64,000 nucleotides of DNA from JAUVRX01 sp049664225 (GCA_049664225.1 JBATEX010000064.1:7405-71404), one strand, 5' to 3'. Numbered from the stretch's first letter, positions 1 to 8,516 are shown. The notes: generated by a model from the sequence alone, not told the origin. A program made the numbers and translations.

Positions 1-25
1 ATCCCTGTCCAGCGAGTCACAAACC

Positions 26-1129
26 ATGTCAGAGAACACTCTCGTTCGTCGCACTCCTCTCTACGACGCTCACCAGGCGGCAGGTGGCAAGTTGGTCGAG
101 TTCGCGGGCTGGCAAATGCCGGTCCAGTACTCCGGAGTCCTGCAAGAGCACCGTGCCGTGCGGACGGCGGCGGGAATCTTCGATGTCTCGCACATGGGGG
201 AGTTCCGGGTTGCCGGAAAGGGCGCGGAGGGCTTTCTCCAGGCAATGACACCCAATGATGTCGCCAAGTTGAAGCCCGGTCGAATTCACTACAGCGGTCT
301 GCTGACCGAGCAGGGCACCTACGTCGACGATCTACTGATCTACCGCTTGGCCGAGGAGGAGTTTCTTCTGGTGGTCAACGCTGCCAACGCGGAGAAGGAC
401 CTCGCCTGGCTGCAGGGTCACAATGACGCCGGTGTGACTCTCGAGGACGTTTCATCGGACTATGGTCTGATTGCGCTTCAGGGGCCGAAGGCTGAAGCCA
501 TTCTCTCGGAGCTCACCAGCACGGATCTGACGGCCATTCGGTACTACGCCTTCGTTGAGGGTGAAGTGAGCGGCAGGGCGACGCTCATCTCGCGGACCGG
601 CTACACAGGTGAGGACGGTTTCGAGCTCTACCTGGCGCCGGAGGATACTCCAGCGGTCTGGGATCGCCTGCTGGATGTGGGAGGACCGGCAGGTCTGGTT
701 CCTGCCGGTCTGGGAGCCCGCGACACGCTGCGGATGGAGGCGGCAATGGCGCTGTACGGTCACGAGATCGACGACACCACAACGCCTCTCGAAGCGGGGC
801 TGCAATGGGTCGTCAAGCTCGAGGCGGCGGACTTTGTCGGGCGCCAGGCTCTTGTCGAGATAAAAGACGCAGGCCTGACCCGCAAGCTGGTCGGTTTCAA
901 CGTCGAAGGGCGCGGGATCGCGCGTCAGGGTCACAAGGTGATTGCCGAGGACGAGGAAGTCGGCTTCGTGACCAGCGGCACCTTCAGTCCGACTCTCGAG
1001 AAGGCCCTCGGCATGGCCTATGTGCCCGTCTCCATGGCGGCCATCGGGACTTCGGTGGGCCTGGACATTCGAGGCAAGGTCGTGCCGGCCGTGATCGTCG
1101 ATCTGCCGTTCTACAAGCGAGCCAAGTAG
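26..1129 (+). CDS. gcvT: Glycine cleavage system T protein (aminomethyltransferase)
   Basis: Tetrahydrofolate-dependent aminomethyltransferase: it takes the aminomethyl group from lipoylated GcvH, releasing ammonia and forming methylene-THF. At 367 residues it has the usual family length. The N-terminal half carries the family signature with EH, R and FDVSHMGE near residues 41-58. The folate-site region LGARDTLRMEAA lies near residues 229-240, with the family aspartate at Asp233. The C-terminal barrel domain is complete and the gene ends in TAG. The ATG is at the usual family start, with little Shine-Dalgarno sequence in the few bases available upstream. gcvH follows 125 bp downstream; gcvP is not in the window, so the decarboxylase must be encoded elsewhere. 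Confidence 0.97.
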   Translation: MSENTLVRRTPLYDAHQAAGGKLVEFAGWQMPVQYSGVLQEHRAVRTAAGIFDVSHMGEFRVAGKGAEGFLQAMTPNDVAKLKPGRIHYSGLLTEQGTYVDDLLIYRLAEEEFLLVVNAANAEKDLAWLQGHNDAGVTLEDVSSDYGLIALQGPKAEAILSELTSTDLTAIRYYAFVEGEVSGRATLISRTGYTGEDGFELYLAPEDTPAVWDRLLDVGGPAGLVPAGLGARDTLRMEAAMALYGHEIDDTTTPLEAGLQWVVKLEAADFVGRQALVEIKDAGLTRKLVGFNVEGRGIARQGHKVIAEDEEVGFVTSGTFSPTLEKALGMAYVPVSMAAIGTSVGLDIRGKVVPAVIVDLPFYKRAK

Positions 1130-1254
1130 CGAGAAATCACGCGGCGGCCCGGGAAGATCTGCTGGCCAGACAGGATAAGCTAGCGAGTGCCATCGATAAT
1201 GTGCCCGGACCTCGAGGGGAAGCCATCCGGGCTGGTGAGACAGGGAGGAAGCAG

Positions 1255-1638
1255 ATGTATCCGGATACTCTTCGTTATTCGAAGGACCATGAATGGGTGC
1301 GCGTCGAGGGCGACGTCTGTGTCATCGGTATCACCCACTATGCGCAAGACGAATTGGGCGAGGTGGTCTTCGTGGAAGTTCCAGAGCCGGGTCAGGAGTT
1401 CGACGCCCACGAAGAGATCGGCACGATCGAGTCGGTCAAGGCCGTCGCCGAGGTATTCACCCCGGTTACTGGAGAAATCGTCGAGGTCAACGAGGCTCTG
1501 GCCGACTCCCCGGAGCTCATCAACCAGGACCCACACGGTGAAGGTTGGCTGGTAAAGGTCCGATTCAGCTCCCAGGGCGATCTGGATGGCCTGATGGACT
1601 CGGCGGCCTATGAGAAGTTTCTGGAAGATGGCGAGTAA
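1255..1638 (+). CDS. gcvH: Glycine cleavage system H protein
   Basis: Lipoyl carrier protein that shuttles the aminomethyl intermediate between the P, T and L proteins. It has 127 residues, the standard size. The lipoylation site is Lys62 in the motif IESVKA, inside a biotinyl/lipoyl fold running from about residue 20 to 100. The ATG at 1255 is chosen because GGGAGG at 1243-1248 sits just upstream; a much longer open frame runs back into gcvT but has no homology there. A possible hairpin, GCCCGGA (1203-1209) pairing with TCCGGGC (1226-1232), lies in the leader just ahead of the ribosome site. The gene most likely shares a transcript with gcvT. Confidence 0.97.
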   Translation: MYPDTLRYSKDHEWVRVEGDVCVIGITHYAQDELGEVVFVEVPEPGQEFDAHEEIGTIESVKAVAEVFTPVTGEIVEVNEALADSPELINQDPHGEGWLVKVRFSSQGDLDGLMDSAAYEKFLEDGE

Positions 1639-1644
1639 AGCGGT

Positions 1645-2025
1645 TTGGAGCTTGCTCTTCTCGGCTTCTTCTTCGTCTGCTGGCTAGCGGCACTGGCCTC
1701 GTTTGTCGGCTTGCTGCCGATTGCCGGCCTGCTCGATCTGGGGCTCTATCAGTTTTACGGCCTGGCGGCCTTTCTCGGCTGGCTGGCTGGCAACGTCTAC
1801 CTTCAGCGCGCGCAGCAAGTGCCGAAGCCTCTCAGACGGAGCTTGATGCTGGTGTATCTTTTGGGTACACCGGGGCTTCTCTATCTGGTCAGGGCCCTGG
1901 CACCTCTCACCACTCAGGCGATTGCCCCTCTGGCCCCACTGTACGCGAGCGGGGTCTTCGCCATCTTCTTTTTGGTGCCGGTGACTCTAAAGGGCAGCTT
2001 CAGACCTCCACCACCGGGATCCTAG
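1645..2025 (+). CDS. Small multi-pass membrane protein, unknown function
   Basis: 126 residues with about four hydrophobic segments, roughly residues 3-22, 30-50, 64-86 and 96-114, a short basic loop QRAQQVPKPLRRS in the middle, and a proline-rich tail PPPPGS. I do not recognise a named family. It begins 6 bp after the gcvH stop codon and is probably co-transcribed. The only in-frame start near the first membrane segment is TTG at 1645; an ATG at 1629 is in another frame and stops quickly. The start is therefore the weak part of the call. No function can be given beyond a likely inner-membrane location. Confidence 0.6.
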   Translation: MELALLGFFFVCWLAALASFVGLLPIAGLLDLGLYQFYGLAAFLGWLAGNVYLQRAQQVPKPLRRSLMLVYLLGTPGLLYLVRALAPLTTQAIAPLAPLYASGVFAIFFLVPVTLKGSFRPPPPGS

Positions 2026-2038
2026 GGCAGCCTGCGCC

Positions 2039-3067
2039 CTAGTCTGGCCGCTCGACCAACATCGCATCTCCGTATGAGAAGAAGCGGTAGCGATGTGCGA
2101 TGGCATCGGCGTAGGCGTCTAGAATTGCCTCCTTGCCAGCCAGAGCGGCGACCAACATCAAGAGGGTGGAACGCGGCAGGTGAAAGTTGGTCAGCAGAAG
2201 ATCTACAGCTTGGAATGGAAAGCCCGGCGTGATGAACAGGTCGGTGCTGCCCTCGCTTTCCACTATCGAGCCGTCGAATTGTCGAGCCACCGTCTCGAGA
2301 GTGCGAACGGTGGTGGTGCCCACCGCGACGATACGTCCGCCCTGTCGCCTCGCTTCGCTGATGGCTGCCGCAGTTTCGGCCGGGACTCGATAGTTCTCGG
2401 CTTCCATTCGATGTTCGTGCACGAGCTCGGCGGTGACCGGTTTGAATGTGCCGATCCCCACGTGCAGGGTCAACTCGGCGAGTCCGACACCCGCGTCGCG
2501 AAGTCGTGAAAGCAACTCGTCGTCGAAGTGAAGGCCGGCGGTTGGGGCAGCTATGGCACCCAGAAACCTCGCAAAGACGGTCTGGTACCGGGCCCGGTCC
2601 TCGGGCTTGTCGTCACGCTTGATGTAGGGAGGTAACGGGACGTGCCCGAGGCTCTCCAGGTGCGGCTCGATCGGCTCCGAGAACTGGACACGGTAGCGTC
2701 CATCGACGAGCTTTTCGCGGATCTCCACACCCAGGCCGTCGGCGAGCAGCATGCGGGTACCGCGCCGGACTCGACGGCCAGGCTTCAGAAGTGCCGTCCA
2801 GTGGGTCTCTGACAGCTTTTCCACCAGCAGCAGCTCGATCTGACCTCCAGTGGCCTCTCGCCAGGCGTGGAGACGGGCAGGCATGACCTTGGTGTTGTTC
2901 ACGACGAGCAGGTCACCGGCTGACAGCAGTCCGGGTAGGTCTGTGATCTGGAGGTGTTGGCGAGCCCCGTCTCGACCGAGATGTAAAAGACGACTTTCGC
3001 CACGTGGGGTGGCCTCCTGGGCGATGAGCTCTGTGGGCAGTTGGTAATCGAATTCTGAAGTCAGCAT
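2039..3067 (-). CDS. queA: S-adenosylmethionine:tRNA ribosyltransferase-isomerase
   Basis: QueA transfers and isomerises the ribose of SAM onto 7-aminomethyl-7-deazaguanine in tRNA to give epoxyqueuosine. It has 342 residues, full length for the family. The N-terminal FDYxLPxELIAQ motif, the GxGTFxPV region (GIGTFKPV) and the C-terminal TNFHLPRSTLLMLV motif are all visible. The ATG at 3067 is preferred over a longer open frame because the family begins at MLTSEFDY. This start overlaps the end of the upstream permease gene by 7 bp (ATGCTGA), so translation is probably coupled. A queuosine gene as the last cistron of a peptide-type ABC operon is an odd pairing. Confidence 0.95.
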   Translation of the reverse strand: MLTSEFDYQLPTELIAQEATPRGESRLLHLGRDGARQHLQITDLPGLLSAGDLLVVNNTKVMPARLHAWREATGGQIELLLVEKLSETHWTALLKPGRRVRRGTRMLLADGLGVEIREKLVDGRYRVQFSEPIEPHLESLGHVPLPPYIKRDDKPEDRARYQTVFARFLGAIAAPTAGLHFDDELLSRLRDAGVGLAELTLHVGIGTFKPVTAELVHEHRMEAENYRVPAETAAAISEARRQGGRIVAVGTTTVRTLETVARQFDGSIVESEGSTDLFITPGFPFQAVDLLLTNFHLPRSTLLMLVAALAGKEAILDAYADAIAHRYRFFSYGDAMLVERPD

Positions 3068-4077
3068 GGCAACGTCTCGTCGAGGCGAGGATCTAGGCTG
3101 TCTCGGAGACCATCCCCGAGTAGGTTGAAGGCGACCACCGCCAAGCAGATGGCGATGCCGGGAAAGGCGGCCACCCACCACGCGGTGGTCAGGTTCGAGG
3201 CGCCGTCGGCCACCATGTTGCCCCAACTGGGAATCGGCGGCTGTACTCCGAATCCCAGAAAGGAGAGAGCTGCCTCGATGAGGATCAGATCGCCGATCCG
3301 GAGCGTGGTGTCGATGAGCACCGGAGGCAGGGCATTGGGGAGCAGGTGTCGCCAGAAGATACGGACGGGATGCAATCCGATTCCCCTGGCCGCCACCACG
3401 AAATCACGCCCGCGAAGACTCAGGATCTCGGCCCGCACCAGCCGACTCGCCGCCATCCAGCTGGTGCCTCCGAGGACCAGAATGACCGCCAGCAGGTCGA
3501 CATCGAACATCGCCGCGATGACCAGCACGAGAAAAAGGCGAGGGAACATCAAGAGACCGTCGACGAGACGCATCAGGAGGCCGTCTATCCAGCCTCCGGC
3601 GAGCGCCGCCACCCCTCCCACCGCGATGCCGAGAGTCAGGGAAAGTCCCGCAGCGAGAAGGCCGATGAAGAGCGAGACGCGGGCTCCGTAGAGGAGCCTC
3701 GACCAGAGGTCACGGCCGTACTTGTCAGTGCCCAGAGGAAAGAACTGGCGACTCACGCCCCCGTCTTCCGAGATGCCGGTAAATCGTTCCAGGGGCAGGG
3801 TTTCGGTGCGTCCCAGCCGCTGCACCACGACACCGCTGTCCGTCACTCGAGCGCTGTCCGCCAAGAGCCAACCCCCCTCGCGCAAAGGCAGGACCACTCG
3901 GCTGCTCAGCGGCGGTAGGAATCTGCCCGCTGCCGGATCGAGCTGTTCGTAGGGAGCATGAGGAGCGAGAGCCGGCGCACCGATGGCGAGAACGCTGAGG
4001 ACTACTGCGATCGCCAGACCCAGCCTGCTGAGTGGGGATCGGATCAGGCGGCTCGAAGAAGCCCGGTCAGTGCTCAC
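3061..4077 (-). CDS. ABC transporter permease, DppC/OppC type
   Basis: Inner-membrane permease of the dipeptide/oligopeptide/nickel class. The TM1 segment lies near residues 18-38, and the permease core begins at the family motif LGTDKYGRDLWSRL. The EAA-type loop that docks the ATPase is at AARGIGLHPVRIFWRHLLPN, and the downstream family motif LIEAALSFLGFG is present. At 338 residues it is longer than the usual ~300, because about 60 extra residues (roughly 45-105) sit between TM1 and the GTD motif. It overlaps the upstream permease by 4 bp (ATGA) and queA by 7 bp. The substrate cannot be told from sequence. Confidence 0.9.
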   Translation of the reverse strand: MSTDRASSSRLIRSPLSRLGLAIAVVLSVLAIGAPALAPHAPYEQLDPAAGRFLPPLSSRVVLPLREGGWLLADSARVTDSGVVVQRLGRTETLPLERFTGISEDGGVSRQFFPLGTDKYGRDLWSRLLYGARVSLFIGLLAAGLSLTLGIAVGGVAALAGGWIDGLLMRLVDGLLMFPRLFLVLVIAAMFDVDLLAVILVLGGTSWMAASRLVRAEILSLRGRDFVVAARGIGLHPVRIFWRHLLPNALPPVLIDTTLRIGDLILIEAALSFLGFGVQPPIPSWGNMVADGASNLTTAWWVAAFPGIAICLAVVAFNLLGDGLRDSLDPRLDETLPC

Positions 4078-5051
4078 TGCCGCACCCTGGGGTCTGTCAC
4101 CCCATGAAGGAGATCGACCAGTAGATTCCCGACCACGACCAGAACACCGGTCAGAGCGGTGGTGGCGAGCACGACTGGATAGTCACGACTCAGAATCGAA
4201 TCGAAGGTGAGCCGGCCCAGGCCGGGCCAGGAGAAGACGACCTCGACAACGAGGGCACCGCTCAATAGCAGCGGCAGAGACAAGCCGAACAGTTGAAGAA
4301 TCGGCGCAGCCGCGTTTCTCAGGGCGTGGATCCAGACGATCCTGGACTCGCTCAGTCCCTTGGCCCGGGCGGTGCGGATGTAATCCTCACCAAGTTCCTC
4401 GAGCAAGCTGTTGCGGGTGAATCTGGCCGTCCCGCCGGCGGCGGCGAGGCCCAGCACGAGGGCCGGAAGCGCCAGGTGGTGGAGGACGTCGAGGGTGCGT
4501 CCCATCGGTGACAACGAGGCAGCATCGACGGCTTGGAGGTGACCGGGCGGGAAGAGCGACCAGTTGTAGCTGAACAGCAGCAGTGCCATGAGCCCGGTCC
4601 AGAAGACCGGCAGAGAGTAAAGAACCATGGCGGTGAGGCGGATCAGGTAGTCCCTCGATGTCCCCGCATGCCGTGCGGCGGTGACCCCAGCCAGCAATCC
4701 GACGCCGAACTGAACGAGGAGACCGGCCGCCGTAAGCAGCAGGGTCGGCAATGCGTACTCGCCGATGACCTCCGCTACAGGCCGAGAATGAACATAGGAG
4801 ATACCCCAGTCTGCGTCGAAGACCACAGCGGTGAGCCAGCTCAGGTACTGTGCCGCTAGAGGCCGATCGAGCCCATAGGCACGGCGCATGGCCTCGCGCT
4901 GTTCGCCGGTGAGACGCGGGTCCTGAAGAACGAGAGTGGGATCTCCGGGTGCCAGATGAATGAAGAAGAAGGTCAGGCTCAGGACGATGAGGATCAGCAG
5001 TGCCGCCGCGGCGGAGCGGCGTACCAGGAAGCTCAGCAGGGAGGAGCTCAT
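4074..5051 (-). CDS. ABC transporter permease, DppB/OppB type
   Basis: The partner permease of the same importer, 325 residues with about six membrane spans. The N-terminal TM1 is followed by the family motif IHLAPGDP. The EAA loop for ATPase docking is ARAKGLSESRIVWIHALRNA, and the C-terminal family motif VFSWPGLGRLTFDSILSRDYPVV is split across the end of the core domain. The gene starts 18 bp after the substrate-binding lipoprotein gene and overlaps the DppC-type gene by 4 bp, so the three form one operon. No ATP-binding subunits (DppD/DppF) occur in this window, so the energising subunits must be supplied from elsewhere. Confidence 0.92.
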   Translation of the reverse strand: MSSSLLSFLVRRSAAAALLILIVLSLTFFFIHLAPGDPTLVLQDPRLTGEQREAMRRAYGLDRPLAAQYLSWLTAVVFDADWGISYVHSRPVAEVIGEYALPTLLLTAAGLLVQFGVGLLAGVTAARHAGTSRDYLIRLTAMVLYSLPVFWTGLMALLLFSYNWSLFPPGHLQAVDAASLSPMGRTLDVLHHLALPALVLGLAAAGGTARFTRNSLLEELGEDYIRTARAKGLSESRIVWIHALRNAAAPILQLFGLSLPLLLSGALVVEVVFSWPGLGRLTFDSILSRDYPVVLATTALTGVLVVVGNLLVDLLHGVTDPRVRQ

Positions 5052-5069
5052 GGCGGAATCGGCTCGAGG

Positions 5070-6722
5070 TCAGTCCGACTCGGCGAGCCACCACTCCCTG
5101 AGTCGGAAGTAGGAACTGACCGGGCTCGGGGTTGCATCTCGCAAACGGTTCGAGGCAGCGGCAAGTCGCTGCGGTTCCCAAAGGAAAGTATAGGGCTGTG
5201 TGCGATGCAGGATCGATTCGATCTCGCGCAGCAGCAGCATTCGCTCAGCCGGGTCCATTGCCTGATTGGTGGCATCGATGAGCCGATCCACATCGGCGTC
5301 GGAGAACTGGCCGAAATTGTAGCCATCGTCGATGGACTGGCTATGGAAGGCGTAAGTCAGATCCAATGAGGTGTCGATGTCCCAGCCGCCGAGCATGGCG
5401 TCGAAGTCGTGCTCCAGGGCGCGGCTGACAACCGTGTTGAACTCGAGTTGTCGCACCCGCGCCTCGATCCCTGCTCGGCGCAGGTGCTCCTGAACCATGA
5501 CGGCGGCGTCGATCCTCACCTGGCTACCCGTGTTGGTGATCAGCTCGAAGGAGAAGGGCTCTCCCTCTTTATCCAGTATTCCGTCCCCATCTGTGTCGCT
5601 CCAGCCCTTGGATTGCAGGACCCGACGAGCGGCCTCGAGATCGAAGGGCACGGGCCGAAGGTCGGGATCATGGGCCCAAATGCTGGTCAGGATCGGCGAG
5701 ACGGCGATCCTGGCGAAGCGGTACCAGAGAGTGTCAATGATCTCCTGTCGGTCGATGGCCATGGTCAGGGCGCGGCGCACTTCTGGGTCGGCGAACAAGC
5801 GGCGCTGCGTGTTCCAGCAGAGGTAGTTGAACTGGCGGGCCCAGAAGCGCAGGATCTGAGCTCCCTGCTCCTCGAGGCGCGACACCTCGGACGGTGGGAC
5901 CTGTTCCACGAAGTCGACCTCGCCTGCCAGAAGCTCGCCGAGCTGATTCTGCTTCTGGGGCACGACCCGCAGGATCACTCGGTCGAGCCTAGGCAACTCG
6001 GATTCGAAGTAGGACTCGTTGCGAAGCAGCACGATCTGTTCTTGCCGCGTCCAGCTTTCGAGGTCGAAGGGGCCGTTGACGATGAGGTGATCCACGAACC
6101 AAGGTTCGTTCGATCGCCACTCTGAGAATGGCAGCTCGCTCCAGGCGTGTTTCGGCAGGATGACCCCTTCATTGAGCTCGGCCAGTTGGTTGGGGGAGCG
6201 TTGATGGAACTGGATCCTCAATCTGAGCTGGTCGACTATCTCGACGTCGCGGATGTTCTGCTTCGACTGGGCGTAGCCCCAGGCGAGCTCCGGGTCGGTC
6301 TGCGCCTGCCAGGTCCATCGCACATCTTCGGCGGTTACCGGCACACCATCGGACCACGAGACACCCGAGCGCAGCTCGAGATCGAGTGTCCTGCCGTCTG
6401 CGGACCACTCGAAGCTCTCGACGAGTCGCGGCTCGAAGGTTGGTGGATGCTCGGTGTAGTCGGCCTGCTCCTCGAAGAGGTGCAGAAAGAGGCGATCGAG
6501 GACAGCCGTCGTCTGGGTGTCTACACCTGAGATCAGCGGGTTGATTCCATGGATGTCATTGCCGATCGCTATAACCAGCGTGCCGCCGCGCCGGGGAACG
6601 GTGGGCGCGGTTGAGATCTCTTCAGGGCCCTCCAATCGTTGGCAGCCCAACGAGAGAAGGAGAACCGAGACGAGAGTCGCCAGCCGGTAGGTGGTGACAC
6701 TCCGATTGGGCTCGGGACTCAT
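5070..6722 (-). CDS. Peptide-type ABC transporter substrate-binding lipoprotein (SBP family 5)
   Basis: 550-residue extracytoplasmic binding protein of the DppA/OppA family. The signal sequence ends in the lipobox LSLGC with the acylated cysteine at residue 27. The mature protein begins with the family start PRRGGTLVIAI and has the cluster-5 signature region around SGVSWSDGVPVTAEDVRWTW. The ATG at 6722 is chosen because it gives a proper lipoprotein leader; the open frame runs much further upstream without family similarity. The start lacks a clear Shine-Dalgarno sequence. A good promoter-like element (TTGACC/TAGCAT) lies 42-71 bp upstream. It is the first gene of a four-gene operon that ends in queA. 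Confidence 0.93.
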   Translation of the reverse strand: MSPEPNRSVTTYRLATLVSVLLLSLGCQRLEGPEEISTAPTVPRRGGTLVIAIGNDIHGINPLISGVDTQTTAVLDRLFLHLFEEQADYTEHPPTFEPRLVESFEWSADGRTLDLELRSGVSWSDGVPVTAEDVRWTWQAQTDPELAWGYAQSKQNIRDVEIVDQLRLRIQFHQRSPNQLAELNEGVILPKHAWSELPFSEWRSNEPWFVDHLIVNGPFDLESWTRQEQIVLLRNESYFESELPRLDRVILRVVPQKQNQLGELLAGEVDFVEQVPPSEVSRLEEQGAQILRFWARQFNYLCWNTQRRLFADPEVRRALTMAIDRQEIIDTLWYRFARIAVSPILTSIWAHDPDLRPVPFDLEAARRVLQSKGWSDTDGDGILDKEGEPFSFELITNTGSQVRIDAAVMVQEHLRRAGIEARVRQLEFNTVVSRALEHDFDAMLGGWDIDTSLDLTYAFHSQSIDDGYNFGQFSDADVDRLIDATNQAMDPAERMLLLREIESILHRTQPYTFLWEPQRLAAASNRLRDATPSPVSSYFRLREWWLAESD

Positions 6723-6763
6723 ATTGCGAATCCGGAAGGAGATTTCAGGACTTCGATCCCCGC

Positions 6764-6793
6764 ATGCTAACCAACGACTCTTTCGGGGGTCAA
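6764..6793 (-). promoter_or_regulatory. Predicted promoter of the ABC transporter-queA operon
   Basis: On the minus strand TTGACC (6793-6788) and TAGCAT (6769-6764) are separated by 18 bp (17 bp if the -10 is read as TTAGCA). This sits 42 bp upstream of the lipoprotein start codon. It fits a sigma-70-type promoter, with a -10 box like those ahead of several other genes in this window. Confidence 0.55.
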
Positions 6794-6823
6794 TGAACTG
6801 GGCGATAGAAGCGCTTGGGGGCT

Positions 6824-6832
6824 TGCTATCCT
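6824..6832 (+). promoter_or_regulatory. Predicted extended -10 element of the histidine kinase gene
   Basis: TGC-TATCCT ends 7 bp before the ATG at 6840. If used, transcription would start at or within a base or two of the start codon, giving a leaderless mRNA; no Shine-Dalgarno sequence is otherwise present. There is no convincing -35 box. Confidence 0.4.
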
Positions 6833-6839
6833 TGGGGCG

Positions 6840-8300
6840 ATGTCTCCGACGGCACCCTCCGCATCCTCTCGCCGGATATTTGTGGCGGCCCTGCTGTTGG
6901 GTCTCTTCATCTTCCTGGATATCGGACTCTTCGGGTGGCTCCTCTTTCGCTCGCTTTCGAAGCGCGAGATCGAACGCGTGTTGTTGGAGACCCGCGAGGA
7001 GGCGGAAGGACTGGCTGAAAGGCTCGCGGGAACGGCCGAGGAGGCGGGTGGAGACCTCTACACGGTGACGGCGATGGAGAGGGAGGTCCAGACGTACATC
7101 GATTCGATCCTGAAACAGCGCAAGTTCGTACGGACAGTCGAAGTCGTGGACGGCGAGGGTCGCTTGGTCTTCCGCGGAGCCGGAGAGACGACTCTCGAGG
7201 TCGAGCCCTCTGAAGGACTGGTGTTGGAGGAAAGGGAGAGGCCCTCGAGAATCGAGGAGAGGCCCATCGAGCGAAAAGACACGTTTCCACTCGAAGTGCC
7301 CCTCGAGGAGCTTTACGATCTGAATCTGCCGATCGGTGAGCTGGGGTTCTTGCGGGTCGGGATCAGCCAGGGAGAGCTGCAGCGCAGCATCGAGACCCTG
7401 CGCTCGGAGCTGGTTCAGAAAACAGCCGTAGTCGCCGCCATGACCCTCGTCGTGCTGCTGCTGGCCTTCGCCATCATCTGGCGACTGTGGAAACGGGGGC
7501 AGCTTCTCCAGGAACAGGCTCGCGAGGCCGAGCGAATGGCCTACATCGGTACCCTGGCATCCGGCCTGGCGCACGAGATTCGCAACCCCTTGAACTCCCT
7601 GAATCTGAATATGCAGCTACTGGAAGAGGAGATGTCGGGTCGCGTCGGTGCCCTGGCTGGATCGCAGTCCAGTGGCAGGCTCATGTCCATCACCCGGGAT
7701 GAGATCCACCGGTTGGAGCGGCTGGTTACGGATTTCCTCCAGTATGCGCGGCCGCGGCCCTTGGAGCTGGAAGAGCTTCCCGCTGTCGAGCTTCTGGAGC
7801 GGTGCCGAGAAGTGCTGAAAGGCGAGTTCCTGGCCAGAGGTGCGCAGTTGCGGGTCGAGGACAAGAGTGGCGGAGCAAAGGTGCGCGTCGACCCCGGGCA
7901 GTTAAACCAGCTGCTGCTGAATCTGGTGCAAAACGCACTCGCCGCGAGCGATAGCGATCAAGGCAGAGGTGCTGAAGAGGTGCGATTGGCCGTCAGCCGT
8001 GAGTCGGGTCGCGTGGTCTTCGAGGTGGAGGATCTGGGTAGTGGAATGTCGCAGGAAGTCCAGTCGCAGATGTTCGATCTCTTCTATTCGACCCGCAAGG
8101 GAGGAACCGGCCTGGGGCTGCCGGTGGTCAGGAGGATTGCCGAAGCTCATCATGCCGACTTGACCGTCGTCAGTCGACCTGGCGAGGGGACACTGATTCG
8201 TCTGGCGCTGCCAGAAGCACTGCCAAGCGACACGCCCGATGCAGTGTCGGTCCCTCAGGCTTCGATCAACGCGTCGAAGTCTTCCTGGGTCAAGAACTGA
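6840..8300 (+). CDS. Membrane-bound sensor histidine kinase
   Basis: 486 residues. TM1 spans about residues 12-37, followed by an extracytoplasmic sensor region of ~155 residues rich in Glu/Arg, TM2 at about 196-217, then a dimerisation/phosphoacceptor domain with H-box GLAHEIRNP (His245). The ATPase domain has N-box LLLNLVQNALAA, G1 DLGSGM and G2 GTGLGLPVV. The domain order and H-box resemble NtrB/NtrY/ZraS-type kinases that often act with sigma-54 activators, but no response regulator lies next to it. The AAA+ activator-like gene at 11244 lacks a receiver domain. Its 3' end overlaps the small minus-strand gene at 8255-8419 by 46 bp. Confidence 0.93.
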   Translation: MSPTAPSASSRRIFVAALLLGLFIFLDIGLFGWLLFRSLSKREIERVLLETREEAEGLAERLAGTAEEAGGDLYTVTAMEREVQTYIDSILKQRKFVRTVEVVDGEGRLVFRGAGETTLEVEPSEGLVLEERERPSRIEERPIERKDTFPLEVPLEELYDLNLPIGELGFLRVGISQGELQRSIETLRSELVQKTAVVAAMTLVVLLLAFAIIWRLWKRGQLLQEQAREAERMAYIGTLASGLAHEIRNPLNSLNLNMQLLEEEMSGRVGALAGSQSSGRLMSITRDEIHRLERLVTDFLQYARPRPLELEELPAVELLERCREVLKGEFLARGAQLRVEDKSGGAKVRVDPGQLNQLLLNLVQNALAASDSDQGRGAEEVRLAVSRESGRVVFEVEDLGSGMSQEVQSQMFDLFYSTRKGGTGLGLPVVRRIAEAHHADLTVVSRPGEGTLIRLALPEALPSDTPDAVSVPQASINASKSSWVKN

Positions 8301-8419
8301 TCGACCTCTTCGCTAGTGCAAAGCTCGCAGTAGGCTTCGACGACTTCGTCATCTTTCCATTCGAAGATGTAAGAGGGTGCCTCGCAGTTGAGGCAGATGA
8401 GGTAGTCGGGTATTGCCAC
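8255..8419 (-). CDS. Small CxxC...CxxC protein, putative zinc ribbon
   Basis: 54 residues starting at GTG 8419. The start is set by a strong AAGGAG six to seven bases upstream; longer starts at 8449 or 8467 have none. Two CxxC pairs (CLNC and CELC, about 22 residues apart) could bind one zinc ion. The C-terminus is acidic (SEEVDQFLTQEDFDALIEA). I do not know its function. It is convergent with the histidine kinase gene and shares its last 46 bp with it. The strong ribosome site and the paired cysteines argue that it is a real gene and not a shadow of the kinase frame. Confidence 0.65.
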   Translation of the reverse strand: MAIPDYLICLNCEAPSYIFEWKDDEVVEAYCELCTSEEVDQFLTQEDFDALIEA

Positions 8420-8516
8420 GGCCTTCTCCTTTTGATGACAATGCAGCATAGCACCGACTTCAGGCACTGGCTGTGACGTTCGATACCGCAGGCGCCAGAT
8501 CGAAGTGGCGCCGATA

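Noticed and set aside
1..25. Glycine riboswitch upstream of gcvT
   Set aside because: Only 25 bases are available; nothing can be judged.
805..1254. Long upstream extension of the gcvH frame
   Set aside because: It overlaps gcvT in another frame, has no similarity, and the ATG at 1255 has a good ribosome site.
6723..7574. Upstream extension of the binding-lipoprotein frame
   Set aside because: It is antisense to the kinase gene; the lipoprotein leader from 6722 is convincing.
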